Shown piece by piece: positions 18,699 through 28,368 of a stretch of DNA of 64,000 nucleotides. Source of the stretch: Vagococcus allomyrinae (GTDB lineage: Bacteria > Bacillota > Bacilli > Lactobacillales > Vagococcaceae); assembly GCF_017829975.1 (NCBI RefSeq), contig NZ_JAEEGA010000002.1, forward strand, positions 396,033 to 460,032. The letters are read 5' to 3'. Under the pieces are notes generated by a model. It searched no databases. It saw nothing but the letters and a program-made list of their open reading frames with translations, and was not told the DNA's origin. Position 1 is the stretch's first letter. The number at the start of each line of letters is the position of its first letter. The position numbers and the translations under genes are program-made.

Positions 18699-18785
18699 TT
18701 AGCCACTATATGATTGAAAATGCTTAATGCGCTCTTTATTTATCACTATTTCCTGATAATCATCTAGATACTCCAATAACTCCAT
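18699..18785 (-). CDS. Candidate 28-residue small ORF between BKACE and hydantoinase genes
   Basis: An ATG at 18785 opens a 28-codon frame (starting MELLEYLDDYQ). Its stop TAA overlaps the AAGGAGGG site of the hydantoinase gene, a layout that suits translational coupling. It is in the same frame as the upstream BKACE gene, directly after its stop, so it could also be a former C-terminal extension. Its own ribosome binding site is weak. No homology is recognised. Confidence 0.25.
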   Translation of the reverse strand: MELLEYLDDYQEIVINKERIKHFQSYSG

Positions 18786-18797
18786 GTCTTTGGTTAG

Positions 18798-19601
18798 TTA
18801 GCGTGATGTATTCATTTTCAATAATTGTCTCGCCTCTGTTACTGTCGCAACCGTATAGCCAATCGAAAAAATAATATCAGATAATTTTTTAACCAATTCT
18901 GCATTTTTAGTTGCTACCATATTCTCATTTAAATAGTCACTATCTTCAAACCCAATTCTGACATCTGTTGCACCTAAAATGATTGCGGCCGTCAAAAAAT
19001 CCCAGTTTGTTCGACCATAATGAGTCACCCCCCACAAACTATCTTTAGGAACGAAAGAACGAAACGCGATCAAGTTTTCAATAGTTGCCTGCATACCTCC
19101 TGGATGTCCAAACACTAAATTATACAGTTTTGGTGTTTTGAAAGGTAACTCTTCTGAAATCTTTTCTAAGGCCTGAATCATGCCAATATCAAATACTTCA
19201 ATTTCAGGATATATTTCTTTTTCATAGGCCATTTGAGAGACATAACGGATATCTTGAAATGAATTAACATAGACAGCTTCGCCTAGATTTGTTGAGCCGG
19301 CATTGAGGGAACAGCTTTCTACAATCTCATAATTAAGCGGCTGGCAACGTTCTACTATTGTCATATCTGAAATTCCACCTGTTGAGGCTTGAATAATCAC
19401 ATTTTCTTCTTGCAAAACTCGTTCAAAACAGGCCATCATATCCGTGCAATCTTTTGAAAGCTGTCCATTAATATTTCTACTGTGCAGGTGGCAAATTGAG
19501 GCACCACACTTAATTGCATCGACTATATCTTCAGACAACATTGCATAATCAATTGCTTTTCCCGACTGAACAGGCGCTAAGGCGATAATAATTTTTCTCA
19601 T
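18798..19601 (-). CDS. BKACE family beta-keto acid cleavage enzyme (DUF849)
   Basis: This 267-residue TIM-barrel enzyme contains the zinc ligands H38 and H40 in ICHLHSR and E219 in VRIGFEDS. QASTGGISDM, GHPGGM and WGVTHYGR are typical of BKACE proteins. These condense a beta-keto acid with acetyl-CoA to give acetoacetate and a new CoA ester. Which beta-keto acid is used varies by subgroup. Its ATG overlaps the TGA of the preceding acid-sugar kinase gene (ATGA), which suggests that the two act in sequence. The kinase family produces 3-oxo-tetronate-4-phosphate in some pathways, itself a beta-keto acid, so that is a natural candidate substrate. Confidence 0.83.
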   Translation of the reverse strand: MRKIIIALAPVQSGKAIDYAMLSEDIVDAIKCGASICHLHSRNINGQLSKDCTDMMACFERVLQEENVIIQASTGGISDMTIVERCQPLNYEIVESCSLNAGSTNLGEAVYVNSFQDIRYVSQMAYEKEIYPEIEVFDIGMIQALEKISEELPFKTPKLYNLVFGHPGGMQATIENLIAFRSFVPKDSLWGVTHYGRTNWDFLTAAIILGATDVRIGFEDSDYLNENMVATKNAELVKKLSDIIFSIGYTVATVTEARQLLKMNTSR

Positions 19602-21037
19602 GAAAATTCTCCTTCCAGCTTTTCAACCACGTTTCGTAATGTATCCACCGTGCCGACATTACCAGGGAAAATTAAATATGGCATTTTAGGAAACTTGCTG
19701 TTTATATCTGCTAACCAGACAGGTATACCTGCTGTTACCTGCCCTAAAACAGTTCCTTCTGTCATCTTAAGGCCGATTGTCGCTATATCACTTGACGTAA
19801 TGCCTCCCTTTGAAATGATGTATTTGGGTTTGATTGTTAATAATTCAACAATTTTTGTTAATGAAGAAGAAATATTAACTGACATACTCAATGCACTTTC
19901 CTCATCAAATAAATCTGGCTTCAGTAGTTCTCTGCTTGTATAAACTACCGTGCTTACCCCACTTGCAATACTTTCTTGTACGAACTTTTTTACTCTTGTT
20001 ACTTCCATTTCAAATAAAGGGTCATCAAAATAAGTCGCTACCTTAAACTCTATAAATGCCAATGGTAATTTTGACGCCTTTAATTGACTTAATTGCCTCG
20101 TAGACAACTTAACATGCGAACCGATAACGATTAACCCACCGTTACTATTAGTTTTATCGACGATTGTGTCGCGATCTAGATAGTCAATATCCGGTATGCC
20201 TGCTAAGACTTTAGGGAAACTTGCCGCTGTGCGAAAAAGATAATTTTTGCCTTTTTTCATTACATTGAACAAAGCGGTTACAAACACTTTTAATTCTTCA
20301 TAATTTGTCGAGTTGATAATGATTTTTTGAAATCCATGACTTGATAACAATATTTTTTCTATCAAATCAACGCGATACTCCCTCAAGTATTCTAATGGAA
20401 TAGTTAAAATATCTTGAGCGTCAATTGGTTGATGACTTTTTTCGGCTATGTACTCGATTAAGTTTGATGACTTAAACCCAAATGTTGGATCATTGGCAAA
20501 TTCCGTTTGACTAATTGGAATATACTCGCCGTTTTTCTTGAGGTAGTGATTATTATCAAAAGTATATCTTTCTCCTTCAAAAAAAGAAAAACACAATATT
20601 TCACCGTCTATTTTCGTTTCATTATCCTTCTCTATTTCCTCTCTTAGAGTCATAGTCTCCAGAGGATAGTGACCTCTTAGAGTGGAGTCCCCTCTCGAAA
20701 TAATTGTAAATGATTGGTTTAATTCTTTAGAAACCTCGGAAATATTTTGAGCAATTTCTTGATGAACTTGCTTTGTTTTATTTTCTGAAAAACTTCTTGA
20801 ATTAGTTAAAATATAAAAGATGCTCGATTCATTATTAAACCCTTTGCGTATAGTCTCTTTCAGCCAATCCGTATAAACGATAACACTATGGACAGTTTGA
20901 GTACCTGTTGGATCATCGTCAAGAACAATAATTTTCCCACTAAACTCGGCTAATCCTTTGTGATATGCAGCTTCAATCTCAGAGTTGTGACCCTTCTTAC
21001 TTCTTGTATAGTGATCTTCTCTTTCGCGATTAACCAT
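19598..21037 (-). CDS. Four-carbon acid sugar kinase family (DUF1537, OtnK/DtnK-like)
   Basis: This 479-residue kinase has the N-terminal substrate motif IVLDDDPTGTQTVHSV and the C-terminal nucleotide-binding part ISKGGITSSDIATIGL. Its final GQVTAGIPVWL is a hallmark of the family. Members phosphorylate D-threonate, D-erythronate or 3-oxo-tetronate with ATP. It overlaps the downstream BKACE start by 4 bases. The usual partners, a tetronate dehydrogenase (PdxA2 or LtnD) and the decarboxylase OtnC, are absent, so the downstream step is probably unusual. The ribosome binding site GGGAG sits about 10 bases from the ATG, slightly far. Confidence 0.82.
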   Translation of the reverse strand: MVNREREDHYTRSKKGHNSEIEAAYHKGLAEFSGKIIVLDDDPTGTQTVHSVIVYTDWLKETIRKGFNNESSIFYILTNSRSFSENKTKQVHQEIAQNISEVSKELNQSFTIISRGDSTLRGHYPLETMTLREEIEKDNETKIDGEILCFSFFEGERYTFDNNHYLKKNGEYIPISQTEFANDPTFGFKSSNLIEYIAEKSHQPIDAQDILTIPLEYLREYRVDLIEKILLSSHGFQKIIINSTNYEELKVFVTALFNVMKKGKNYLFRTAASFPKVLAGIPDIDYLDRDTIVDKTNSNGGLIVIGSHVKLSTRQLSQLKASKLPLAFIEFKVATYFDDPLFEMEVTRVKKFVQESIASGVSTVVYTSRELLKPDLFDEESALSMSVNISSSLTKIVELLTIKPKYIISKGGITSSDIATIGLKMTEGTVLGQVTAGIPVWLADINSKFPKMPYLIFPGNVGTVDTLRNVVEKLEGEFS

Positions 21038-21081
21038 CTTTCATCTACTCCCTTCATGATAAAATCAAAGTCTATAATCGA

Positions 21082-23040
21082 TCACTTATAAATAGCTGGT
21101 AACCAAATTTTCATTTCACCGAATCCGCGATTATCCCATGCAAAATATGGAACTAGAGAGACTTTGGTTTTCTCTAATGTGACATGTTGTAATGGCTGAT
21201 ACAATGCCGAAACGTCATAATTGCTGATTTTCCGATGTAACATCTCTCCCTTAAGTCCTATCAATCCTCTGTCACATAGGTCAAGTGATTCTGTTTCAAA
21301 TGTTGTTGAAATGTCTACCATACATTCATCTAAACTGTCTAAAGAGCAGTCTGGCGATTCCAGACAATAAACTAACGGACCTCGTTCAATAGCAACTTGA
21401 TTAGTGGTTTCTTCAACATATGGATGAGCGATTGTATAGCGTACTGGCATCTCGAAATCAATTATCAACTGGGCCTCAGTTTGGTTGGCTGGAATCACTA
21501 TTGAAACATAGCTACTAGAATTATTTTTATCTAGTGTTTGTATTTTTCCGTTAAATGTAAGGGATCCTTTTTGGACCCAACCAGGAACTCTCACGTTTAT
21601 ACGAAAAGCTACTTTTCCCACTATTTCACTAATATTTAAAGCAATTGTTCCTGAAAAAGGATAGTCAGTTACTTGTTCAAGTTTAAAATTGACTCCGTTC
21701 TTCAAACTAACTTTACCTTTATTTCCACCATACATCCCAATCCACAAGCTATCGTCTGAAACTGTGTAAGCATATTCAAATGATTCAATTAATGTTCTTG
21801 CAAGATTAGGCGGGCAACAAAAACTTGAAATATAACTCTCGCGAGTTAATGGCCAAATCAATTCATAATCTAATCTCTTTGTCCGACGCAGCATATTTTC
21901 ATAAAAGAATTTGTCACCAGTCAAATTCATAGCAGCTAAATTCGTGTTCAGCATAGTTCTTTCAATAATGTCGAAATATTCCGCTTTGGGATCAATTTGA
22001 AACATTCGATAAGCCCACATGACATTCCCAATTGCAGCACATGTTTCGTTATAAGCTGTTACATTCGGCAATTGATATTCATAGCCATAAGCTTGGTGAA
22101 CCATACTATCTTCAAAGAAATTACCATAGGGTGAGGTTCCATTGTATAGAGCACCGCAACCACCTGTAATATAAATCTTTTTGTCTACCAAGTTTCTCCA
22201 CACTCTGTCGAGCATTTCTTTATACTCAGAATCGCCTTGCTCCAGATATAAATCTGAGACTCCAGCATATAAATAATTAGCTCGCACAGCATGCCCTAAC
22301 ACTTTCGTATGCTTCTTTAGCGGCAGTCGATCTTGATTATCATCCGTTCCATCTTTGACTAGATCCCTTAATTCAATCGTCAATTTAGCTAATTCTAAAT
22401 ATTTATTAGCTCCCGTTGTTCGATACAACTCCACCAGTCCCATGTAATGAGATGGGCAAACAGCCGTTTGTACCTCACCATTTTCTTGGTTTTCTGCATA
22501 CATAACTGCTAAATAATTTGCAGCTTTTTCAGCAATTGCAAGTAAGTTTTTCTTGCCTGTAATGCGGTTATACAAACACGCCGTTGTGAACAGATGACCA
22601 AAGTTATATACCTCGAAATCATTAATATCATTGAAGCGCTTAATCCCATTATTTTGACGTTCACCAATGATTTGCTTTGTTGAAATATAACCATCCTCTA
22701 ATTGACATCTTGCTATTAAGTCAATATACCCATCAATCTCTTTGAAAGCTTTCTCATCTTTATTTTTGGCTGAACTATAAATATATGCTTCCAACCATTT
22801 ATAAAAATCTCCATCACCGAAGTCTGTTCCACCAAACTCCCCTTCATGATCTCCAGCACATACGTGAAAATTTTCAACTACGTGACTAATTTCTGTCGAT
22901 TCAAATAGGTTTTGAATATGAGAAATAGTACCTAAAGATGTTTTTTCCACATCTGCCCAGAGACCTTCCGTCCAAGAAATAGCATCCCAATCTAAAGGTG
23001 ACACTTTTGCATAGGGGGAATGTTTTGTATTTGTTAACAT
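21082..23040 (-). CDS. Beta-L-arabinofuranosidase family protein, GH127
   Basis: This 652-residue protein aligns by motif with GH127 (DUF1680). EFGGTDFGDGDFYKW, YNETCAAIGNVMWAYRM and YISSFCCPPNLART are all present. The zinc-thiolate site expected from the Bifidobacterium enzyme HypBA1 is conserved as E332, C334, C408 and C409; C408 would be the nucleophile. No signal peptide is visible, so it is cytoplasmic. Family activities are mainly beta-L-arabinofuranosidase, with other pentose and acid-sugar activities in related families. Together with GH78 it points to a plant-derived glycoside. It lies 3 bases after the racemase gene. Confidence 0.87.
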   Translation of the reverse strand: MLTNTKHSPYAKVSPLDWDAISWTEGLWADVEKTSLGTISHIQNLFESTEISHVVENFHVCAGDHEGEFGGTDFGDGDFYKWLEAYIYSSAKNKDEKAFKEIDGYIDLIARCQLEDGYISTKQIIGERQNNGIKRFNDINDFEVYNFGHLFTTACLYNRITGKKNLLAIAEKAANYLAVMYAENQENGEVQTAVCPSHYMGLVELYRTTGANKYLELAKLTIELRDLVKDGTDDNQDRLPLKKHTKVLGHAVRANYLYAGVSDLYLEQGDSEYKEMLDRVWRNLVDKKIYITGGCGALYNGTSPYGNFFEDSMVHQAYGYEYQLPNVTAYNETCAAIGNVMWAYRMFQIDPKAEYFDIIERTMLNTNLAAMNLTGDKFFYENMLRRTKRLDYELIWPLTRESYISSFCCPPNLARTLIESFEYAYTVSDDSLWIGMYGGNKGKVSLKNGVNFKLEQVTDYPFSGTIALNISEIVGKVAFRINVRVPGWVQKGSLTFNGKIQTLDKNNSSSYVSIVIPANQTEAQLIIDFEMPVRYTIAHPYVEETTNQVAIERGPLVYCLESPDCSLDSLDECMVDISTTFETESLDLCDRGLIGLKGEMLHRKISNYDVSALYQPLQHVTLEKTKVSLVPYFAWDNRGFGEMKIWLPAIYK

Positions 23041-23043
23041 TTT

Positions 23044-23724
23044 TTACGCCTCAATTCTTCCATTGTTTATTAATGCTTTTTTTAATGCTCGAGCACCAAA
23101 TCTAGGGCTCGACAGTGTCCTAACACCTAATTGAGCTTCCAAAAACTCTTCGCTAAAAGCCATTGAACCTTGGCATAGTACAATCAGATCAACTTCTTTT
23201 TCTATTTCGGTGGCCTTCGCTAAAATCATCTCTTTAAATTGGTCTTGACTCACGCCAAATGCCCCATCGATTAACCCTTCAACTAGAACAGGATAACGTC
23301 CCATTTCTCTACCAACTCTTGCTAATGTGTTTTTAGTCGGGAGCAATGTCGTAGGCAGCGTTGCTAACACACCTATTCTGGAGGCATTTCTCGTTGCCTC
23401 TCGACACATTTCTTCATCAATGCGGACAATAGGTATCCCCATATACTGCGCTAAATTTTGAGCACTATCGGCAACTTCACTCACTGATGAGCATAAATTT
23501 AAAATGGCCTCTGCACCATCTTCAACTGCTTGTATGTATAGCTTAAGCAGTCGAGCAGTAGCCTGTGTGGTAACATATCCTTTTTCTCTCACCTCCATCA
23601 AGATCGTTGGATCCTGATAACTCAAGAGTGTTATCCCCTCACCTAATTCTTTTTTTATATTTAACTGAACTAATTCTATTAATTCTGGTGTTGTGCTTGT
23701 GTAGATCAATCCCACTTTTACCAT
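23044..23724 (-). CDS. Asp/Glu/hydantoin racemase superfamily protein
   Basis: This 226-residue protein has the two catalytic cysteines of the superfamily, C78 in AILNLCSSVSE and C184 in LIVLCQGSMAF. Overall length and fold motifs (PIVRIDEEM, RIGVLAT) fit. Members racemise aspartate, glutamate or hydantoins, or act as isomerases and decarboxylases. A hydantoinase-family gene in the same operon makes a hydantoin- or lactam-type racemase attractive. The start codon shares its A with the stop of the kinase gene (TAATG), so translation is coupled. The substrate is unknown. Confidence 0.78.
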   Translation of the reverse strand: MVKVGLIYTSTTPELIELVQLNIKKELGEGITLLSYQDPTILMEVREKGYVTTQATARLLKLYIQAVEDGAEAILNLCSSVSEVADSAQNLAQYMGIPIVRIDEEMCREATRNASRIGVLATLPTTLLPTKNTLARVGREMGRYPVLVEGLIDGAFGVSQDQFKEMILAKATEIEKEVDLIVLCQGSMAFSEEFLEAQLGVRTLSSPRFGARALKKALINNGRIEA

Positions 23725-25190
23725 TACTTATCCTCCTTTTCTTCAAAGCGACTGATTAACTTTTTCCAACTTTCAAACCGATGGATTAGAGCCGCTTTTT
23801 CTTGAAAGACGCTATTGTTTATTGGATCAATAATAGATTGATTGAGAGTTATTGTTTCAGTCACTTTTTCCACTATTGAATAGACGCCGATTGCCGATAG
23901 TTCTTCAACGTTATTAATGATAATTTCTTTACCAAGTATAGTTGCTAACATTTTCATTAATTGGTGGTTCTTAGTTACCCCACCATCAACTTTTATGCAC
24001 TTAATTTTTTTATCCGCCACTTCTTCCATCACATCGATTATCGATTTAACTTGAAAAACAATACTTTCCAAAATAGCTCTAAGCAAATCCCTTCTATTTG
24101 AGGTTAGTTTCATTCCAACAAATAGCCCTGTTGCATTGTTCGTCCAGAAAGGAGACGCTAACCCTTGTAGAGCAGGAATAAAATACACCTCTTCATTACT
24201 TCTAGTTTCTAATACTAAGTTACAGGCATGATCAATATCACTAAACGTCGTAATTTGTTTTTGAAACCAATTTATCGAATCCGCACAAGAGCGAATGATC
24301 CCTTCCATGGCATAGTCTACCTTTCCTTGATTAGCATGGGCAATGGTGGTCATCACCTGAGTATCTCGAATAAAACCGTTTCCATCCATCTGCATTAATA
24401 CTGAAGCACCCGTGCCTAAAGTTAATTTGACTTCTCCATACTGAGTACATTTCTGGCCCACCAAAGCCGCTTGAGAATCCGCCATCACTCCTTGAATTTT
24501 AACCCCCTTATAGTAACCAAATATGGTCGACGATTCTTTAACGTCTGGTAAATCAGACCGCGTGGCACCGAACATTTCAAGTAATTCTTCGTCCCAGCGC
24601 AACTCATTAATATCAAATAATAATGTTCGGCATGCATTGGTTGTGTCTGTCGCAAAAACCTTTCCTTGAGTCAAATTCCAGATCAACCAACTATCAACGG
24701 TTCCTAAAGCTAATTTTCCAGCAGTTGATTTTTCTGCTATTATTGGCACATTTTCAAAAAGCCACTTGATTTTTGTTCCTGAGAAATAGGGGTCTAGTTT
24801 AAGTCCCGTTTTACTGTTTATTACAGCCTCTTTCCCTTGAGATATCAATCTCTTGCAAATATCCTGACTGCGATTACATTGCCAAACAATGGCATTATAC
24901 AACGGTAAACCTGTTTCTTTATCCCAAGCAATAATGGTTTCCCTTTGGTTTGTTATTGAGAGGGAGGCAATCATAGTTGAGTCCAATTTATTGGTTGTCA
25001 TTGCCAAATCAATTAAGCCTTTAACATTATCCCATATTTCAAGTGCATCTTGTTCAACCCAACCCGATTCAGGATGTAATTGCTGATGTGTTTTGTCGTA
25101 TCTTTTCAGTATATTTCCGTTTCTTACTAACAGTAATTTAGTTCCTGACGTACTTTGATCTATCACCAATCTCATCTTTTTTTCCTTCAT
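23724..25190 (-). CDS. FGGY-family carbohydrate kinase
   Basis: A 488-residue sugar kinase with the N-terminal phosphate loop LVIDQSTSGTKLLLV and SLSITNQRETIIAWD, as in glycerol kinase. The C-terminal adenosine motif is IKCIKVDGGVTKNHQLMKML. Similarity looks closest to glycerol kinase and xylulokinase types, but operon context indicates a ketopentose or ketohexose made by the isomerase gene. An internal ATG six codons in (MRLVIDQS) has a usable AAGGA site and may be the real start. It is followed by the racemase with a TAATG overlap. Confidence 0.85.
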   Translation of the reverse strand: MKEKKMRLVIDQSTSGTKLLLVRNGNILKRYDKTHQQLHPESGWVEQDALEIWDNVKGLIDLAMTTNKLDSTMIASLSITNQRETIIAWDKETGLPLYNAIVWQCNRSQDICKRLISQGKEAVINSKTGLKLDPYFSGTKIKWLFENVPIIAEKSTAGKLALGTVDSWLIWNLTQGKVFATDTTNACRTLLFDINELRWDEELLEMFGATRSDLPDVKESSTIFGYYKGVKIQGVMADSQAALVGQKCTQYGEVKLTLGTGASVLMQMDGNGFIRDTQVMTTIAHANQGKVDYAMEGIIRSCADSINWFQKQITTFSDIDHACNLVLETRSNEEVYFIPALQGLASPFWTNNATGLFVGMKLTSNRRDLLRAILESIVFQVKSIIDVMEEVADKKIKCIKVDGGVTKNHQLMKMLATILGKEIIINNVEELSAIGVYSIVEKVTETITLNQSIIDPINNSVFQEKAALIHRFESWKKLISRFEEKEDK

Positions 25191-25191
25191 T

Positions 25192-26133
25192 TTACAATAC
25201 CATTGAACAAGCTAAATCAGCTAAAGAGCTGCCATCCAGTCCATAATGCGCAAATAATTCAGCTGACGTCCCTGTCACTAATGATTCATCTGGTAGCCCT
25301 ACAATTTTATGAACACAATCTAGTTGTTCTGATAAGTTTTCAGCAACAGCCGCGCCAAGTCCGCCATGAATACTGTGCTCTTCAACTGAGATTATTCTTT
25401 TTGTTTCAAGTGCCGCTTTCTTTAATGTCGTTTCATCAAACGGTTTGATAGAGTGGTAATTTAGCACTCTTGCTGAAATTCCTTTCTCTTTTAATAGCTC
25501 AGCAGCAAGTATTGCCTGTCTTACCGCTTCACCAGAAGCAACAAAAGTTAAATCCTGTCCTTCAATCATTGTGACCGCTTTTCCAATTTCAAACTCATAA
25601 TCTAAACTACTGTAACAGTCTTCCACTGGATTTCTTCCTAATCTAATATACGCTGGTGCATCACTAGTCGCTAAGATTGAAAACATTTTTTCAGTTTCAA
25701 AACGATCTGCTGGTAACAATACTTGTAAGTTGGGTATAGCCCTCGTAACTGCTATATCTTGTAAAGAATGATGACTCATGCCTAACGCCCCATAACTAAC
25801 ACCACCACTGATGCCGACAAGTTTGACATTTTTATTGGAATACGCCACATCGACCTTGATTTGTTCGATACTTCTCATGCTTAAAAAACAGGCGGGAGAA
25901 GCAACAAACGGACGTTTCCCCATATGCGCGAGACCAGCAGAAATGCTAACGATATTTTGTTCAGCAATTCCTGTTTCAATTAGTTGATCTGATAGCATTG
26001 TCGCAAAATCAGTTAAAGAGGCCGAGCCTCTCGAATCACTTGTTAAGACAAGAATATCTGGATTTTTTTTAGCTTCTGCTATTAAAACCTCGCACATTAC
26101 TTGACGATTTGCGACATTATTCTGATTAGTCAT
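25192..26133 (-). CDS. Transketolase, C-terminal subunit
   Basis: A 313-residue split transketolase subunit with the pyrimidine-binding and C-terminal domains. The conserved ETGIAEQNIVSISAGLA holds the glutamate that activates thiamine diphosphate. SYGALGMSHHSLQD and PADRFETE are typical of the family. It pairs with the N-terminal subunit, whose gene overlaps it by 8 bases. Together they transfer two-carbon units from a ketose phosphate. A transketolase inside a sugar operon instead of an aldolase suggests that the kinase product is a ketopentose phosphate, split through transketolase. Confidence 0.88.
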   Translation of the reverse strand: MTNQNNVANRQVMCEVLIAEAKKNPDILVLTSDSRGSASLTDFATMLSDQLIETGIAEQNIVSISAGLAHMGKRPFVASPACFLSMRSIEQIKVDVAYSNKNVKLVGISGGVSYGALGMSHHSLQDIAVTRAIPNLQVLLPADRFETEKMFSILATSDAPAYIRLGRNPVEDCYSSLDYEFEIGKAVTMIEGQDLTFVASGEAVRQAILAAELLKEKGISARVLNYHSIKPFDETTLKKAALETKRIISVEEHSIHGGLGAAVAENLSEQLDCVHKIVGLPDESLVTGTSAELFAHYGLDGSSLADLACSMVL

Positions 26134-26956
26134 TTCCTAGTACCTCCAACTGATTATCTAGTTCTGCGAGTGCTAATTGTAATTCTTCAAACGTTGGTAC
26201 TCTATGATGCCAACTCACTTTATTTTCAGAAAAAGAAACGCCTTTCCCCTTTATCGTATGAGCAATAATCATTTTAGGTTTGCCCGGTAAGTTAGGTTCT
26301 TTTAGGACCTTGATTAATTGGTCAATATCATTGCCTTCAACCTCGACTACTTCCCAGCCAAAGGCCTCCCACTTATCGCATAACGGTTCAACGGACATAA
26401 CATCTTCTGATTTACCTGTAATTTGTAGACCATTTCGATCAATAATTGCCGTCAAATTATCGAGTTTGTAATGGGAAGCTGCCATCGCCCCTTCCCAAAC
26501 TGACCCTTCAGCAAGTTCACCATCACCTAGTAATGTAAATGTATGATACGTTTTTTTATCTATTTTACCTGCCAATGCGATGCCGACAGATATCGGCAGA
26601 CCATGGCCCAGTGAGCCAGTATTCATCTCAACACCTTCGACTTTGTTATTCGGATGCCCCATTAAACGTGAGCCAAACTGAGAGAACGTTTCCAACTCAC
26701 CTGCTTCAAAGAACTCCTTATCTGCTAGGATTGCCCAGAGTACCTCAGAAGCATGACCTTTACTTTGAATGTATTGATCCCGATTTTCCATATTCGGATG
26801 CTGAGGGTCCACATTCATTACCTCATAGTACAGAGCAACTAAAATATCTGTACAAGATAAATCCGAGCCAGTATGGCCTGCTTTTGCTTCATAAATGACT
26901 TGCAATATCTTTTTTCTGATCTCAATTGCTTTTCTTTTTAGTTCAAGATTTTTCAT
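26126..26956 (-). CDS. Transketolase, N-terminal subunit
   Basis: A 276-residue thiamine-diphosphate-binding subunit. GHTGSDLSCTDIL, NTGSLGHGLPISVGIALA and the cofactor motif LLGDGELAEGSVWEGA...IIDRN are clear. It is about half of a full transketolase and needs the C-terminal subunit encoded just downstream (8-base overlap). It lies 5 bases after the isomerase gene, so isomerase, transketolase and kinase form the sugar branch of the operon. Confidence 0.88.
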   Translation of the reverse strand: MKNLELKRKAIEIRKKILQVIYEAKAGHTGSDLSCTDILVALYYEVMNVDPQHPNMENRDQYIQSKGHASEVLWAILADKEFFEAGELETFSQFGSRLMGHPNNKVEGVEMNTGSLGHGLPISVGIALAGKIDKKTYHTFTLLGDGELAEGSVWEGAMAASHYKLDNLTAIIDRNGLQITGKSEDVMSVEPLCDKWEAFGWEVVEVEGNDIDQLIKVLKEPNLPGKPKMIIAHTIKGKGVSFSENKVSWHHRVPTFEELQLALAELDNQLEVLGND

Positions 26957-26961
26957 GTTGT

Positions 26962-28368
26962 CTATTCCCCTCTTAAATATGCATTGACATCTTCTTCAAT
27001 CGGATCATAAAAATCAGGCGTAACCCCAATATACTTGCAGGCTTCATAAAGAATCGGGACAACATTTTTACGAACTGCTGCCACATGATGAATATATGGT
27101 CCATAAACTAATTTAAACTCCAAACGATTGAGGTTCTCAAATTCCAAATAAAGATACGTGCCTTGATTATAAGGTCCGTCAATCCCTTGGCCAGTCCCCA
27201 TCAACAATGAATATTCACCATTATCACCATCAAAACGACACAACGTATATTCGTCTTGAATTGCCCTAAAAGCAACAGAACCTGGGTAGTCAAAAACAAA
27301 ATGACGCGGGGGCAAAACAGGCGTTTCTTCCGCTGTAGAGTATGCAAACACCCCTAAATGCTGTAACAGTTCACCATTCTCATTTTCCGGATGCCGACAA
27401 TTGACATCTGCAAATATAGCCCGATGTTCCCCTAATGAAGCTGCTTCAATTAAAAGTTCTGAAATTGCGCCATGAATGTCAGTTTCGCAAACAAATGGTA
27501 TTCCTTCTTCTTGTAATAAAGATAGAGAAGCGTATGGCAAGATGCCAATCTCATCTTGTAAAGCCGTCCAACATTGAATAACTCCTGAATTACAGCCATA
27601 ATGATGACATAGATTTTTTAAAGCAACTTTTAGAGCTGCGACCATAGTCAATTCATGCTCTTTAATTTGAACGACAGTGTTTTCATTGAAAAAGTTAATT
27701 ACTTTTTCAACTTCGACCTTTTCTTCTAATTTTACACGTTGAATTTCTTGAATAACTTCTTTTATTGGTATAGGTGACAGTGAAATATTAAACTTTTCTA
27801 GAAGTTCCCCTTCATTACACATCACGGACCAAAAATCAAAAGGTCTAGGCCCCACCTGCAGAACTCGAGTGTTTTTAAACGTTTTGACGACATTGCAGAC
27901 ACGAATAAAATCGGTGACTCCCCTTTCAAATTCTGGCGTGTCGATATCAGAATTTTTAATATAAGTAAACGGTACTTTAAATCGTCTTAACACTTTCCCA
28001 ATTGCGAACAGACCGCACTGAGTATCTCTTAAACGTGAGCCATCTTCCGCTGGTGTTTCATCTTTTGGCCCCCAAAGTAAAACCGGTATTTCTAATTTTT
28101 TTGCTAAACGAGCACATGCATATTCTGTTCCAAAATTTACATTTGCTAAAAATAAACCATCTATTTTAGCCGCTTTAAATTTTTCAGCTATCTTTTCGAC
28201 ACCTTCATCATCGTACAGAAGGCCGTCTTGATTAATATCTAAAATATCGACATAATCAATTTCTAAATCATTTAACTTTGCACGTGTTAAATTTGCGTAT
28301 TCAATTGCCGCATCTGCACTAAACAGATTTCTTCTGGTTGGGGCAAAACCGATCTTTACTTTATCCAT
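26962..28368 (-). CDS. L-fucose/L-arabinose isomerase superfamily protein
   Basis: A protein of about 468 residues related to the L-fucose isomerase superfamily: an N-terminal Rossmann-like part (KIGFAPTRRNLFSADAAIEYA, GLFLANVNFGTEYA, PVLLWGPKDE), then the metal-site domains (VCETDIHGAIS, IFADVNCRHPENENGE, YIHHVAAVRKN). Members interconvert aldoses and ketoses with Mn. I choose the ATG at 28368 because GGAG lies 8 bases upstream; the longer frame begins with TTG at 28383 inside the ribosome binding site. It is the first gene of the operon, under the divergent LacI-controlled promoter. The sugar is not determined; D-arabinose-like or rhamnose-like aldoses fit the family. Confidence 0.82.
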   Translation of the reverse strand: MDKVKIGFAPTRRNLFSADAAIEYANLTRAKLNDLEIDYVDILDINQDGLLYDDEGVEKIAEKFKAAKIDGLFLANVNFGTEYACARLAKKLEIPVLLWGPKDETPAEDGSRLRDTQCGLFAIGKVLRRFKVPFTYIKNSDIDTPEFERGVTDFIRVCNVVKTFKNTRVLQVGPRPFDFWSVMCNEGELLEKFNISLSPIPIKEVIQEIQRVKLEEKVEVEKVINFFNENTVVQIKEHELTMVAALKVALKNLCHHYGCNSGVIQCWTALQDEIGILPYASLSLLQEEGIPFVCETDIHGAISELLIEAASLGEHRAIFADVNCRHPENENGELLQHLGVFAYSTAEETPVLPPRHFVFDYPGSVAFRAIQDEYTLCRFDGDNGEYSLLMGTGQGIDGPYNQGTYLYLEFENLNRLEFKLVYGPYIHHVAAVRKNVVPILYEACKYIGVTPDFYDPIEEDVNAYLRGE

